A stretch of 64,000 nt of DNA from Roseibacillus ishigakijimensis (GTDB taxonomy: Bacteria; Verrucomicrobiota; Verrucomicrobiia; Verrucomicrobiales; Akkermansiaceae): assembly GCF_016595415.1 (NCBI RefSeq), contig NZ_JAENIO010000007.1, positions 1 to 64,000 on the forward strand, in the 5' to 3' direction. The position numbers were made by a program, and so were the translations under genes. Shown piece by piece: positions 16,099 to 25,738 of this stretch. Each line of letters opens with the position of its first letter. Position 1 is the stretch's first letter. Under the pieces are notes generated by a model. It was not told where the DNA came from. It saw nothing but the letters and a program-made list of their open reading frames with translations, and did no database searches.

Positions 16099-16363
16099 AA
16101 CAGGCGTCACTTTACTGACCAGCGGGCGTCTCACAACCCCTTTGTGAAAAATTTCACAAAGTCTCCGGTGGCCTCTCCCGGATCGGCCGAAGTTGTGTCC
16201 CTGCGCGTCGGCTTGGTCATTTTTCGAAGTGCCGAGACGGGTTCAATCCGATTGTCAGGCGGAATTCGATTGACTTAATGTTAAAAATGTTTTTTTTAAA
16301 ACTAAGTGATAAAATTTTTCAAGCCTCGATTTTCTCCTAACCTCCCTATTTTCAGCTAAAAAG

Positions 16364-18580
16364 ATGAAAAAACCTATTCTGTCACTACTCGCCTGGTTCC
16401 CACTTTTAAACGGTCAAGTTCTCATAGATGCTACTTTCGATGGTATCGACAATGATCTTAACGCCGCCTTTAACGTTATCGATAATGGCCGCAGTTCTCC
16501 CGGGTGGAACGCGGAAACTGGACTCATTGACCGCGGTGCTGCTGTCTCCGCTACAGCGGGAATTGTATCTGAAAGCACCGTTGATTTTACCCTCCTAGGT
16601 GAAAATGCCCTGCGCCTTGAGGTGGTTGTGGATGGGGGCTCGGGTGTGATAGGGGCCAATGGTATTTTCGTGGGTTTTCAGGAGGCGGACGGAGGAACAG
16701 ATTCCGGGTCCGAGCTGTGGAATAACCTTGCTCCGTCCTTTGGTCTTGTCATTGATGGTGGCAAGTTTCGGGCTCTATGGGGTGTTTCCTCGGGTGGTCG
16801 GGATTCCATTGGAGTTTTTACAGACCCAAACTATGGGGTAGCTACTGCAGAGTCGGTGAACGACGGGTTTACCGTTCTTCTTTTTATCGACACCGAAGGT
16901 TACCTCATTGAAATTGAGGGGCTCGAGACTGGAGAAGGGGTGGCCATCACAGGCGGAGATGGGATCTGGGGTGAACCGAGTGAGAACACTCCCTTCCCCT
17001 TCGAGGAGTTCACGACTGCCATGCGAGTAGCTGTCACTGGGCAAAATTCTAATAGTGGTCTGGGCACACTGGATCTTGCTTCGATTAAGCTAGAAATGAT
17101 AGGAAGTCTGGATTCCGATGGTGATGATTTACCAGATTCTTGGGAGGACCGGCATTTTGGAAACAATGATGGAGTTATCGAAGATTCGGATCTGACCCCT
17201 CAGTCGGGTATGGGAGATCCGGATTCTGATGGGCTCAATAACTCAACCGAGTATTCCCTTGGCTTGGACCCCAATGATGAGGATTCTGATGATGACGGTT
17301 TGTCTGATGGTGTCGAAGTTAACGAGGAAGGGACTAATCCCCTATTGGCTGATACTGATGGTGATGGGCTCTCGGATGGCGGAGAGGTGTCGGGTGGTCT
17401 GACGGACCCCAAATTGGCTGATACAGATAGCGATGGCGTAGATGACGGTATTGACGGAGAGCCAGCCAATCCAAATAATGATGATGATGGGGACGGTCTC
17501 ACAAATGTGCAGGAAACGGAAGGAACCCTCAACCCTTACTTGAGTGGAGCCCTAGGCCCTCCTCCGGGAGATCCTACCAATCCCTTGGCGATGGACAGTG
17601 ACGGAGACGGTCTTGCAGATCGAACCGAAATCGAGGACAGCAATGGTTCGGTGACGGATCCGAACCGGGTCGACACTGATGTTGATGGTATTCAGGATGC
17701 CATTGAGATCGAATCAAATTCTGATCCGGTGTCCGCCGAATCGGTCCCCGTCTTTGCTTCTGTGAATTGGAGCGCTGAGGTATTTGATGCCGCTTCCGAT
17801 CTAAGCAACGAAGGGGCTCTTGAGTTCGCCGAAAACTATAATGGCTCTGATCTTACTGTTGATGGAATTCCTTTTCTGGGCGTGCAACGTTCCGGAAGTA
17901 ACAAGGGGAGTGAGCGGGTAAAGACTTTCTTAGGAAGCCAGATTGGAGGCACTTTGGCACAATTTTATGATGGTGAAGTTCCCGAGATTGTGCCCTTGGT
18001 AACGAATTTCTGGTTCGCTGGAGGAGGAGCTTCTAACGATAAAATTGCAATTGGTGGGTTAACGGAAGGAAAGACTTATCTGATCCAGTTTGGGCAAGTT
18101 GATGATAGGGCCGACGCAAGCATTGTTGGACGCTATGTGAGGCTTGATGACTCTTTTGGTGGAAACAGTTCTGGAGACCCGGTAGGTTTGACGAATACTA
18201 TTTATGGCGGACCAGGTAATCCTCCTTTACTTTACACTGGAGTCTTTACTGCCGTTTCATCTTATCAGGTCTACTCACAAAAAATTATTTTGCCCAACGG
18301 GAATACCGCCGGGAGTCATCTGTCCTTTATGCAAGTGAGGGAAATTGAGCCAGAAGGACAGATTGTGGTGTTGGCTTGCGACTATGATGAAGGTGTCTTC
18401 TCTATCGATTTTGGAGGTTTGCATCCGGATAAAAGTTACCGATTGGTTCGAGGGGCGGACTTGCTTGCTTTTGACGAGGTGGTGGAGGGGCCTCGTCTCG
18501 CTTCGGGAACCTCAGATGTTTTCGGAGATTCTTCGCCCGATGACGAAAAGGCCTTTTATCGTCTCGAAGAAGTTGAATGA
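16364..18580 (+). CDS. Secreted protein: choice-of-anchor-like N-domain, thrombospondin type 3 repeats, C-terminal module
   Basis: 738 residues. Signal peptide (MKKPILSLLAWFPLLNGQ). Residues about 19-245 form a beta-rich domain ('ATFDGIDNDLNAAFNVIDNG', 'NAETGLIDRGAAVSATAG') that is clearly paralogous to the N-terminus of the next gene. Residues about 250-465 are Asp-rich, calcium-binding thrombospondin type 3 repeats such as 'DSDDDGLSDGVEVNEEG' and 'DTDGDGLSDGGEVSGG'. A second beta domain follows (about 470-635), then a C-terminal segment ending 'KAFYRLEEVE'. Probably a surface or outer-membrane-anchored glycan-binding protein; no catalytic motif is visible. Its stop overlaps the start of the sulfatase gene by four bases. 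The gene is more AT-rich than the window average. Confidence 0.8.
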   Translation: MKKPILSLLAWFPLLNGQVLIDATFDGIDNDLNAAFNVIDNGRSSPGWNAETGLIDRGAAVSATAGIVSESTVDFTLLGENALRLEVVVDGGSGVIGANGIFVGFQEADGGTDSGSELWNNLAPSFGLVIDGGKFRALWGVSSGGRDSIGVFTDPNYGVATAESVNDGFTVLLFIDTEGYLIEIEGLETGEGVAITGGDGIWGEPSENTPFPFEEFTTAMRVAVTGQNSNSGLGTLDLASIKLEMIGSLDSDGDDLPDSWEDRHFGNNDGVIEDSDLTPQSGMGDPDSDGLNNSTEYSLGLDPNDEDSDDDGLSDGVEVNEEGTNPLLADTDGDGLSDGGEVSGGLTDPKLADTDSDGVDDGIDGEPANPNNDDDGDGLTNVQETEGTLNPYLSGALGPPPGDPTNPLAMDSDGDGLADRTEIEDSNGSVTDPNRVDTDVDGIQDAIEIESNSDPVSAESVPVFASVNWSAEVFDAASDLSNEGALEFAENYNGSDLTVDGIPFLGVQRSGSNKGSERVKTFLGSQIGGTLAQFYDGEVPEIVPLVTNFWFAGGGASNDKIAIGGLTEGKTYLIQFGQVDDRADASIVGRYVRLDDSFGGNSSGDPVGLTNTIYGGPGNPPLLYTGVFTAVSSYQVYSQKIILPNGNTAGSHLSFMQVREIEPEGQIVVLACDYDEGVFSIDFGGLHPDKSYRLVRGADLLAFDEVVEGPRLASGTSDVFGDSSPDDEKAFYRLEEVE

Positions 18581-21500
18581 GAAATTATAGTTTAAAATGT
18601 AACAATAGAATGAAATATCAGATTCTCAGGTTGAGGTGGATTTATGCGGGATTACTCATGGGGCTGTTGCCCAATGTTTGCGCGCAGTTGGTGCTCTTGG
18701 ACGCGACTTTCGATGGGGTAGAAAATGATCAGAATGCCAGTTTTCAGTTGATCGATAATGGCAGAGGCAATCCTGGTTGGAATCCGGAAACTGGCCTTAT
18801 TGATCGGGGAACTGTTACCAGTGCGACAGCGGGAATCGTCTCCCAGAGCACGATTGACTTCACCCAGCTTGTGGGAAAGAAGCTCTCTCTGAGGGTTGTT
18901 TTGGATGGGGCTTCGGGAGCAATCGCTTCCAATGGGGCCTTTATCGGTTTTCAAGAGGCTGAGGGAGGGGCTAATTCCGGGAGTCAGCTTTGGAATAATC
19001 GAGGGCCTTCTTTCGGTTTGGTCATTGATGGAGGCAAGTTGGGTCCTAGTCTAGGAGTGGGCGCGGGAGGCAACAATGGCGGCGGGGTCTCTCTGCTACC
19101 TTTCGAAGTGACAACTGGGGCTTCAATCAATGACGGATTTTCAATTGAAATCATACTCGATGAATTTGGTTTTCGTTTTCATCTCGAGGGCTTGGAAACT
19201 GTTTCAGGTGATCCCATCATCGGGGGGGAAGCCAGTTGGAATGAGACTGGTTTTGACTTCGACGACTTTGGAGCAGGGATGCGGGTGACGGTAACTTCTC
19301 AGAATGGTACTCAGAATTTTGGGGGTTTTGACCTTCAATCTATTTTGGTGTCGACTGATTCGCTGATTAAAACAGATCGTGATTCTGACCAATTAGATGA
19401 TCTTTGGGAAGAGCAGTATTTTGGGAATAATGATGGTGTTGCGAATGACGATGAACTCCTTTTGCAAGGCGGAGGCGATGATCCCGATTTGGATGGCTTG
19501 ACGAATGTGGAAGAGTTTCATCGGCGGACGATTCCTAATGATGACGATAGTGACGATGATGGCATCAACGACGGTGATGAAGTCAACGGAACTCTAAATC
19601 CTTGGGCCGGTGGCGTTTTAGGTTCACCCCCTGGAGACTCGACTAACCCACTTGTGGCTGACAGCGACGGAGACAGCAAAAGTGATGGTGAAGAAATAAT
19701 GGCTGGGACCGATCCCAATTCCATTTTGCCTGTCGTGGGTCCGTCGTTTCCTTTCGTGGATAGCGATGGTGATAGTTATCGAGATGAAGCGGAGATTGCT
19801 TTCGGAAGCAACCCGGAGGATGGGGAAAGTTTCCCTGACTTTTCTGGTGAAAAGGGGACTCCTAATGTTGTCATAATCTATGCTGATGATCTGGGTATCG
19901 GTGATGTTTCCGCATATGGTGAATTATTTGGAACTCCCAGCCCGGCCGAGACTCCTTACCTCGATCAGCTCGCCGCAGAAGGAGTTCTCTTTACTCAAGG
20001 GCATTCTTCTAACGGGATATGCACACCTAGCCGTTATGCCTTGCTTACTGGTCGTTACAATTGGCGGGAATTCAATGGAATCACCTTTCATTACGGTGGG
20101 ACTATGGGAGGCCAAGAAGTACCACGACCGGAAGATGTAACCTTGGCGGAGTATTTGAAGGGGCATAATTTCGATACGGCGGCTTTTGGAAAGTGGCACT
20201 TAGGAGGAGCATTTTACTCCCCATCCGGGGAAAGGATTTCTGGGAATCCTACAAATTCGCAGGATGTTGACTGGGCTCGGCCAGTCGAACACCACGCGGT
20301 GGCGAACGGTTTTGACTACTTTCGAGGCTTGGCGACGACGATTAATATGGGTCCGTATGTCTATCTTGAGGATGATCGGGTTCAGATTTGGGATGAGAAT
20401 TTGAACGCTGGTGCTGGCGGGTTTCGTAATGCAACAGCAACTGATTCCTTCACTTGGCTTACGACGGGAGAGTTGAACTCTTCCGTCGTCGGAGCAAAAG
20501 ATTCGCGGGCATCCCTTGGAGATCCTAGTTATCGACAAGTCGATGCCGAACCAATAATGATTGAGCAGGTCGAATCTTATTTTGCGGAAAGAGCCATGTC
20601 GAATGATCCTGATCCGTTTTTCGCCTATGTTTCCTTGTATTCACCTCACAAACCGTGGGCGTTAACTCAACCATTTGTTGGAGAGGATAGCAGTCGAGGT
20701 TTTCATTATGGGGATTGGATGCGAGAAGTAGACGCCCGGGTCGGGCGAGTAATCTCCGCGTTGGATAACAATGGTTTTAAGGAGAATACCTTGCTGATTT
20801 TTACGGCCGATAACGGTCCGGAAAACGATGCTGTTATACAAGCGATTGCATTCGGTAAGGACTCGAATTCCGCCTTGCGGGGCAATAAACGCGATGTTTG
20901 GGAAGGAGGGACTCGGGTGCCTTTCATAGTCCGTTGGCCCGGACAGGCAGCACCGGGACTCAGAGTTGACGATCTTGTCTGGCAGGGGGATATTTTTGCG
21001 ACTATCGCTGCTTTGCTTCAGGATGATATTGCGGATGGAATCGCGCCAGATGGCGAATCCTTTTTGAACATTTTGCGGGGTCAAAAGAAGCCGTCTGGAA
21101 GTCGTGAAGGAATAGTGATAGCGTCGGGACGGGGTGATTTGGCATTCAAATCGACTACAGGTTGGAAGTTTATCGATTCCTCGGGTGGTGGGAATAGCAA
21201 TTCCTGGGATTCACAGAACAATCAGATTCCCAATGCGGCGGGGACCAATCAAGGCTTTCCCAAGCAGTTTTTTCAGCTGAATCAGGATCTAGGAGAGGAT
21301 TTTAACTTGCTTCAAGGTCTGAATAGTGAGCGGGAAATTCGAACCCGAATTGCAGAACTCTCTGAAGTTGACTATTGGAGTATCCTTGATCAGTTGAGAA
21401 ACACGGAGTCTTCAAGATTCTTTCGGCGGAACCCCGATAATGATGGTGATGGTCTTCCCAATTCGATTGAAAAAGCGCACGGCCTTGAAATGGAGGATCC

Positions 21501-21828
21501 AAAAGACGCGAGCTATGATTTTGATGGAGATCAACAATCCAATTGGGTTGAGTATCTTTTTGGAAGTGATTTAGCTGATGGGAGTGATTTTTTTTCTTTG
21601 CATGGTCTGAAGGTTGCTGATGGTTTTGAAGTCCGTTGGCCAAGTCTTCTCGGGCGACACTACACTCTCTGGTTGTCACGAGAATTGAGTGAATGGAAAA
21701 TGATTTCCCAGTATCCGGGTAATGGAGGAGAGCTTTTGGTTAAACTCAGTCGAGAGCAGATTACGAATTTCGACAATCGCGGTGTAGATTCCCGTCTTTT
21801 TCTTCGAGTTGAAGTTTCTTTGAACTAG
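18577..21828 (+). CDS. Secreted sulfatase with N-terminal binding domain and thrombospondin type 3 repeats
   Basis: 1083 residues from the ATG at 18577, overlapping the previous stop (ATGA); an ATG at 18610 is an alternative and gives a shorter signal peptide. Domains: signal peptide to about residue 36; a domain paralogous to that of the upstream gene (about 38-260); type 3 repeats (about 266-420); a type I sulfatase (about 428-915) with metal ligands in 'VVIIYADDLGIGDVSAYG' and the formylglycine motif Cys482-Thr-Pro-Ser-Arg486; another type 3 repeat; and a C-terminal module with 'RWPSLLGRHYTLWLSRELSE', ending 'LFLRVEVSLN'. It needs a formylglycine-generating enzyme for activity. The likely substrate is a sulfated polysaccharide of marine origin (inference). 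Translational coupling suggests the upstream protein acts with it. Confidence 0.9.
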   Translation: MRNYSLKCNNRMKYQILRLRWIYAGLLMGLLPNVCAQLVLLDATFDGVENDQNASFQLIDNGRGNPGWNPETGLIDRGTVTSATAGIVSQSTIDFTQLVGKKLSLRVVLDGASGAIASNGAFIGFQEAEGGANSGSQLWNNRGPSFGLVIDGGKLGPSLGVGAGGNNGGGVSLLPFEVTTGASINDGFSIEIILDEFGFRFHLEGLETVSGDPIIGGEASWNETGFDFDDFGAGMRVTVTSQNGTQNFGGFDLQSILVSTDSLIKTDRDSDQLDDLWEEQYFGNNDGVANDDELLLQGGGDDPDLDGLTNVEEFHRRTIPNDDDSDDDGINDGDEVNGTLNPWAGGVLGSPPGDSTNPLVADSDGDSKSDGEEIMAGTDPNSILPVVGPSFPFVDSDGDSYRDEAEIAFGSNPEDGESFPDFSGEKGTPNVVIIYADDLGIGDVSAYGELFGTPSPAETPYLDQLAAEGVLFTQGHSSNGICTPSRYALLTGRYNWREFNGITFHYGGTMGGQEVPRPEDVTLAEYLKGHNFDTAAFGKWHLGGAFYSPSGERISGNPTNSQDVDWARPVEHHAVANGFDYFRGLATTINMGPYVYLEDDRVQIWDENLNAGAGGFRNATATDSFTWLTTGELNSSVVGAKDSRASLGDPSYRQVDAEPIMIEQVESYFAERAMSNDPDPFFAYVSLYSPHKPWALTQPFVGEDSSRGFHYGDWMREVDARVGRVISALDNNGFKENTLLIFTADNGPENDAVIQAIAFGKDSNSALRGNKRDVWEGGTRVPFIVRWPGQAAPGLRVDDLVWQGDIFATIAALLQDDIADGIAPDGESFLNILRGQKKPSGSREGIVIASGRGDLAFKSTTGWKFIDSSGGGNSNSWDSQNNQIPNAAGTNQGFPKQFFQLNQDLGEDFNLLQGLNSEREIRTRIAELSEVDYWSILDQLRNTESSRFFRRNPDNDGDGLPNSIEKAHGLEMEDPKDASYDFDGDQQSNWVEYLFGSDLADGSDFFSLHGLKVADGFEVRWPSLLGRHYTLWLSRELSEWKMISQYPGNGGELLVKLSREQITNFDNRGVDSRLFLRVEVSLN

Positions 21829-21830
21829 GT

Positions 21831-21873
21831 TGATTCAATTGTGGCAGGGTCCGCCGCTACCACAATTGAATCA
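21831..21873. terminator. Perfect 14-bp inverted repeat between convergent genes
   Basis: tgattcaattgtgg at 21831-21844 pairs exactly with 21860-21873 around a 15-base GC-rich loop. It starts two bases after the sulfatase stop and ends 18 bases before the stop of the convergent SLC13-type gene, so it is well placed as a bidirectional terminator. Neither strand has a T-run after the stem, so termination is inferred from position only. Confidence 0.5.
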
Positions 21874-21891
21874 TACGGCCCTTGCTTGTGG

Positions 21892-23685
21892 TTAGAACGG
21901 CCAGAAGAGGGGAATGAGAAGCACGGCGGCCAGCCAGAGGATGAGGTTGAGGGGGAGGCCGACTTTGACGAAGTCGGCAAAGCGGTAGCCGCCCGCGCTG
22001 AAGACGTAGGTATTGGTCTGGTAGCCGATGGGGGTGGCGAAGCTGGCGCTGGCCCCGAACATGATGGCGACGACAAAGGGGCGCGGATCGACCCCCATTC
22101 CTTCCGCGATGGTGATCACGATGGGGGTCATCAGCACGGCCACGGCGTTGTTGGTGACGATTTCGGTCAAGGTGGAGGCGAGGAGGTAGATCACGGCCAG
22201 CACGATGAGGGGGCCAAAGGGGCTCAGCCACTGGGTAACGCCTTCGGCCACCAGCTTGGCGGCCCCGGTATTTTCCATGGCTTGTCCCAGGCCCAACATG
22301 CCGAAGATGATGAAGAGAATGGGCCATTCCACGCTGTCGTAGGCTTCGCGGGGATCGACGCAACCTAGGATCATCACGGCCACTGCGCCCACGATGGCCG
22401 CCGAGAGGATGGGCACCCCGAAGGCGGCGAGGATGACCACGGCCAGGATGATGGCGATGGCCAGGGGGGCTTTGTTCCGGCGGTAGGGGCGCTCCACTTC
22501 GGTATTGAGGAAGATGAGGTCTTTCTGGAGGTTCTGGAAGCGGGCGAGGTTGGCTTCCGGGGCTTCCAGCAGCAGGGTGTCGCCCAGGTTTAGGCGCACG
22601 TCTTCCAGTTCCCGCTCCCAGAGATTGGCTCCCTTGCGGTGCAGGGCGGCCACGATGATGCCGTATTGCTGGTGGAGGCGGAGTTCGCGTAAGCTTTTAC
22701 CGAGATAGTCGGATTGCGGGCCGATCATGGCTTCGGCGATGCGGACGCGGCTCTTGGATTTGGTGTCCCGGCTGGTGTGAAAGGTGACGAGGGAGGACTC
22801 CGCAATCTCGGCAATGCCCCGTTGACTGGCTTTGAGAACGAGGACGTCGTCTGCTTCGAGGATCTCCTCCCCCAGAGACCAGGTGTCGATGCGCTGGCCC
22901 CGTCGCACGAGGTAGAAGACGCGGAAAGCTTTGCTCTTCCACAGGGGGGTGTCCTCCAACTTTTTGCCCACTAGGGGGGATTCCTCCATGACGGTGGCGC
23001 TGGAGAGGAAGTCCCGGGAGTCATCGTTGGGCAGAAGGGTGGCGAGGGTGGGGCGGTCGGGGAGGAGCTTGCGGCCGATGGTGAAAAGATAGGCGGTGCC
23101 GATCAGGGCGTAGAGAATGCCGAGGGGCGCGATCTCGAAGACCCCGAAGGGCTCCAGCCCGCTGCCGGTCGCGACCCCGGCGACGAGGATGTTGCTGGAG
23201 CTGCCAAAGAGGCTCATGGTGCCGCCGAGAATGGCGAGGAAAGAGAGAGGCATCAGTAGGCGGGAGCCCTGGATGTCCGCCGAGCGGGCAAAGGCCAGCA
23301 CCACGGGTAGGAAGACCACCACCAGGGGCGTGTTGTTGATGCAGGCGGAGAGCGGTAGAACGATGAGGGCCATGATGGCAAAGCCCCGGGTCTCGCTCTT
23401 TCCTGCCATCTTCTGAAAGACGTGGGCGAGCTGGTTGATCACTCCCGTGCGGGCAAGGGCCGCACTGAGAACAAACATGGCTCCAATGGTGAGGGGGGCT
23501 CCATTCTGGAAGACCTTGGCGACATCTTCGGCGCTGAGCATCTGGCAGATGATACAGAGAGCGAAGGCCCCCAAGGCGACGAGATCGGCGGGCAGCCATT
23601 CTTTGACGAAAAAGAGAAAAGTGCCCCCCAGGATGAGGAAGACAGCAATGATTTGAAAGTGCTCCATCTTGGTCTGCTCAAGCAT
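21892..23685 (-). CDS. SLC13-family (anion/dicarboxylate) permease with two TrkA-C domains
   Basis: 597 residues. Two hydrophobic halves of several membrane helices each (about 1-200 and 410-597) flank a cytoplasmic insert of about 200 residues with two RCK_C/TrkA-C regulatory domains ('EESPLVGKKLEDTPLWKSK', 'DDVLVLKASQRGIAEI', then 'IGPQSDYLGKSLREL', 'LNLGDTLLLEAPEANLAR'). The paired SLC13 motifs are visible: 'SACINNTPLVVVFLPV' and 'TNNAVAVLMTPIVITIA'. This architecture is common in bacterial putative sulfate or dicarboxylate/Na+ symporters. Given the neighbouring sulfatase, sulfate transport is an attractive but unproven guess. Start at 23685; a Met at 23667 is an alternative. Divergent from the PEP-CTERM gene. 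Confidence 0.85.
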   Translation of the reverse strand: MLEQTKMEHFQIIAVFLILGGTFLFFVKEWLPADLVALGAFALCIICQMLSAEDVAKVFQNGAPLTIGAMFVLSAALARTGVINQLAHVFQKMAGKSETRGFAIMALIVLPLSACINNTPLVVVFLPVVLAFARSADIQGSRLLMPLSFLAILGGTMSLFGSSSNILVAGVATGSGLEPFGVFEIAPLGILYALIGTAYLFTIGRKLLPDRPTLATLLPNDDSRDFLSSATVMEESPLVGKKLEDTPLWKSKAFRVFYLVRRGQRIDTWSLGEEILEADDVLVLKASQRGIAEIAESSLVTFHTSRDTKSKSRVRIAEAMIGPQSDYLGKSLRELRLHQQYGIIVAALHRKGANLWERELEDVRLNLGDTLLLEAPEANLARFQNLQKDLIFLNTEVERPYRRNKAPLAIAIILAVVILAAFGVPILSAAIVGAVAVMILGCVDPREAYDSVEWPILFIIFGMLGLGQAMENTGAAKLVAEGVTQWLSPFGPLIVLAVIYLLASTLTEIVTNNAVAVLMTPIVITIAEGMGVDPRPFVVAIMFGASASFATPIGYQTNTYVFSAGGYRFADFVKVGLPLNLILWLAAVLLIPLFWPF

Positions 23686-23890
23686 AGGAGAAGCACCCCT
23701 TCTTTGTCCTTAAAAATCGTGGGGGCTGGAATCATTCCGAGATGCTATTTGTTCGTCCGTCGGCGTTTGCCGAGGGCTGATAGATAGTCCCCTCTTTGAT
23801 TTCATCTCACGGAAAATTGTTTTAACGCATCAATGATAAAACGATTAATTTTCAAATTGATTTTTTTCATAAAAGTGGTATCCGCCGGGC

Positions 23891-24853
23891 ATGTTCGAGC
23901 CTCCCTTGTTGAACCTGCGATTCTCTATTTCCTGCCTAGCCGCTTTTTCTTCCCTCACTGCATGGGGCGCGGGCGACAGCGCCTATTTGATAGATTCCAC
24001 TGGTTTGACCCGGATCACGGGGGTGGGGACCGCAAACCCGCAATCAAGCGTGATTCCGGGCGTTGCGGGCAAGGACATCGAGTTTAATGCGACCAGCCGC
24101 CAGTTTTATGTCCTGGCTGAAGCTCCGGCCGGGGGGCGCCTGCTCGAGACCTATGACAATCAGTTCAATTTGGTTTCTTCTTTTCCGCTGACGTTTTCCA
24201 GCGGGGGTGCTTTTGGCGCGGCCAGTTTTGCTTTGGACTCCGGCACTGGAAATCTCTATGCCACCGAGGGGGGCGTCAACGGAGGCACGGCGACTTCTTC
24301 TTACCTGGTCGATCCGGCGACGGGATTGGCCTCTCTGTATGAGACGGTGGCTGACCGCTCTCACCAAAGCCTCTTTGTTTTTGGGAATGAGATTTATTAC
24401 AACGACGAGAATTACATTTTCTCAGATGCGATTCGCCAAGGTGCGGGTGATCCTCCTCCGCTTCATCGCATTGGAGTTGGAAATATTGCCGAAGGGGCTG
24501 ATCCCGAGGAGACTTATCCCGCTCTCACCAGCGATGTGATTGGGTCGGCTCTGGTTGGGCCGGACGGCTTTCTCTGGGTCTCGGCCAATTATCAAGGCGA
24601 TAATTATTTGATTAAGTATGATTATACGGGAAATGAATTCTCTACTTTCCAGTTTATCATTGATGACCATGTCACGAATCATGGTCGCTTGGAAATCTAC
24701 GACACCAGCTATAACCATACGATCTTGCCTCTTGGCCCCGGGATGCCCGACGGATTTACCATCGCTGATTCCGCTTCGGTGCCTGAGCCCTCGAGCGTGT
24801 GGTTCTTTGGAGCTGGGTGTGCTTGCGCGTTCTTGCGGAGGCGAAGGGGGTGA
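23891..24853 (+). CDS. PEP-CTERM surface protein, beta-propeller-like
   Basis: 320 residues. N-terminal signal peptide ('FSISCLAAFSSLTAWGA', cleavage near 26). The body has loosely repeated strands such as 'FYVLAEAPAGGRLLETYDNQ', 'GFLWVSANYQGDNYLIKYDY' and 'HNHTILPLG'-like ends, suggesting a beta-propeller. The C-terminus is a textbook PEP-CTERM signal: VPEPSS, a hydrophobic helix (VWFFGAGCACAFL) and RRRRG. Such proteins are processed by an exosortase and sent to the cell surface or exopolysaccharide matrix; no exosortase gene is in this window. An alternative start at 23833 in another frame looks like a signal peptide (MIKRLIFKLIFFIK) but leads out of frame. Function unknown. Confidence 0.8.
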   Translation: MFEPPLLNLRFSISCLAAFSSLTAWGAGDSAYLIDSTGLTRITGVGTANPQSSVIPGVAGKDIEFNATSRQFYVLAEAPAGGRLLETYDNQFNLVSSFPLTFSSGGAFGAASFALDSGTGNLYATEGGVNGGTATSSYLVDPATGLASLYETVADRSHQSLFVFGNEIYYNDENYIFSDAIRQGAGDPPPLHRIGVGNIAEGADPEETYPALTSDVIGSALVGPDGFLWVSANYQGDNYLIKYDYTGNEFSTFQFIIDDHVTNHGRLEIYDTSYNHTILPLGPGMPDGFTIADSASVPEPSSVWFFGAGCACAFLRRRRG

Positions 24854-24931
24854 GCGTTCTGTCGGATAGTAGGCGGCCCTGGGGCTTCATTTTGCTCGCC
24901 ACGGGGGAGCCTTTCCGGTTGGGTCTCGGGC

Positions 24932-25711
24932 ATGACTCGACCAGACGGACGCCAAGCCGATGAAATGCGCGAATTGACCTTCACTCCGAACGTGGCTCCC
25001 CATGCCTCGGGGTCGGTGTTGGTCTCCTTTGGGAATACCCGCGTGATTTGTGCGGCGACCATTGAAGAGTCGGTGCCGGGCTGGATGCGTTACCAGAAGG
25101 TGGAAGGCGGCTGGCTGACGGCCGAGTATTCTATGCTCCCCTATTCCACCCACGACCGCAAGCGGCGCGACATCACCAGCGGCAAGCTCGATGGGCGCTC
25201 TACGGAGATTCAGCGGCTCATTGGTCGCTCTCTGCGGGCGGTGATCGACTTGAAAAAGCTGGGGGCCCGCACTCTGTGGGTCGATTGCGATGTCCTGCAG
25301 GCCGACGGCGGCACCCGCACGGCCTCCATCACCGGAGGGTGTGTGGCCTCCGCCATCGCCATCAACAAGCTCATGGCCGAGGGCAAACTGAACGACTTTC
25401 CCATGAAGAGCCTGGTGGCCGCCATCTCCTGCGGTGTCTATCAGGACGAGGTGGTGCTCGATTTGAATTATCCCGAAGACAAAGATGCCTCCGTCGACTC
25501 CAATCTGGTGATGACCGAGAATTTGTCCTTTGTGGAAATGCAGATGTCCGGGGAAGAGGCGACCTTTAGCGAAGACCAAATGGCCCAAATGGTGGCCGTT
25601 GGAAAAAAGGGGATCTCCGAGATCGTAGTCAAGCAGCGGGAGGCGATCCTCGCCGCCGAGCGGGCTGAGCCCGTCGACCTCGCCAGTTTGGCCGCTGCTT
25701 TTCAAAAGTAA
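24932..25711 (+). CDS. rph: Ribonuclease PH
   Basis: 259 residues. A 3'-5' phosphorolytic exoribonuclease that trims tRNA 3' ends. The sequence is diagnostic throughout: 'TRPDGRQADEMRELTFTPN', 'SGSVLVSFGNTRVICAATIE', 'EYSMLPYSTHDRKRRDITSG', the Arg-rich 'RSTEIQRLIGRSLRAVIDL', 'WVDCDVLQADGGTRTASITG' and 'DLNYPEDKDASVDSNLVMTE'. The length is slightly above the usual ~240 because of the acidic C-terminal extension ending 'SLAAAFQK'. It stands 78 bases after the PEP-CTERM gene and 27 bases before the hybrid kinase; no functional link to either is evident. Confidence 0.95.
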   Translation: MTRPDGRQADEMRELTFTPNVAPHASGSVLVSFGNTRVICAATIEESVPGWMRYQKVEGGWLTAEYSMLPYSTHDRKRRDITSGKLDGRSTEIQRLIGRSLRAVIDLKKLGARTLWVDCDVLQADGGTRTASITGGCVASAIAINKLMAEGKLNDFPMKSLVAAISCGVYQDEVVLDLNYPEDKDASVDSNLVMTENLSFVEMQMSGEEATFSEDQMAQMVAVGKKGISEIVVKQREAILAAERAEPVDLASLAAAFQK

Positions 25712-25738
25712 ATCCGGGCCGCCGCCATTGAACCTTCC

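Noticed and set aside
23833-24087. Frame beginning with a signal-peptide-like MIKRLIFKLIFF
   Set aside because: It soon becomes an Arg/His-rich shadow of the PEP-CTERM gene, whose own signal peptide begins at 23891 in another frame.
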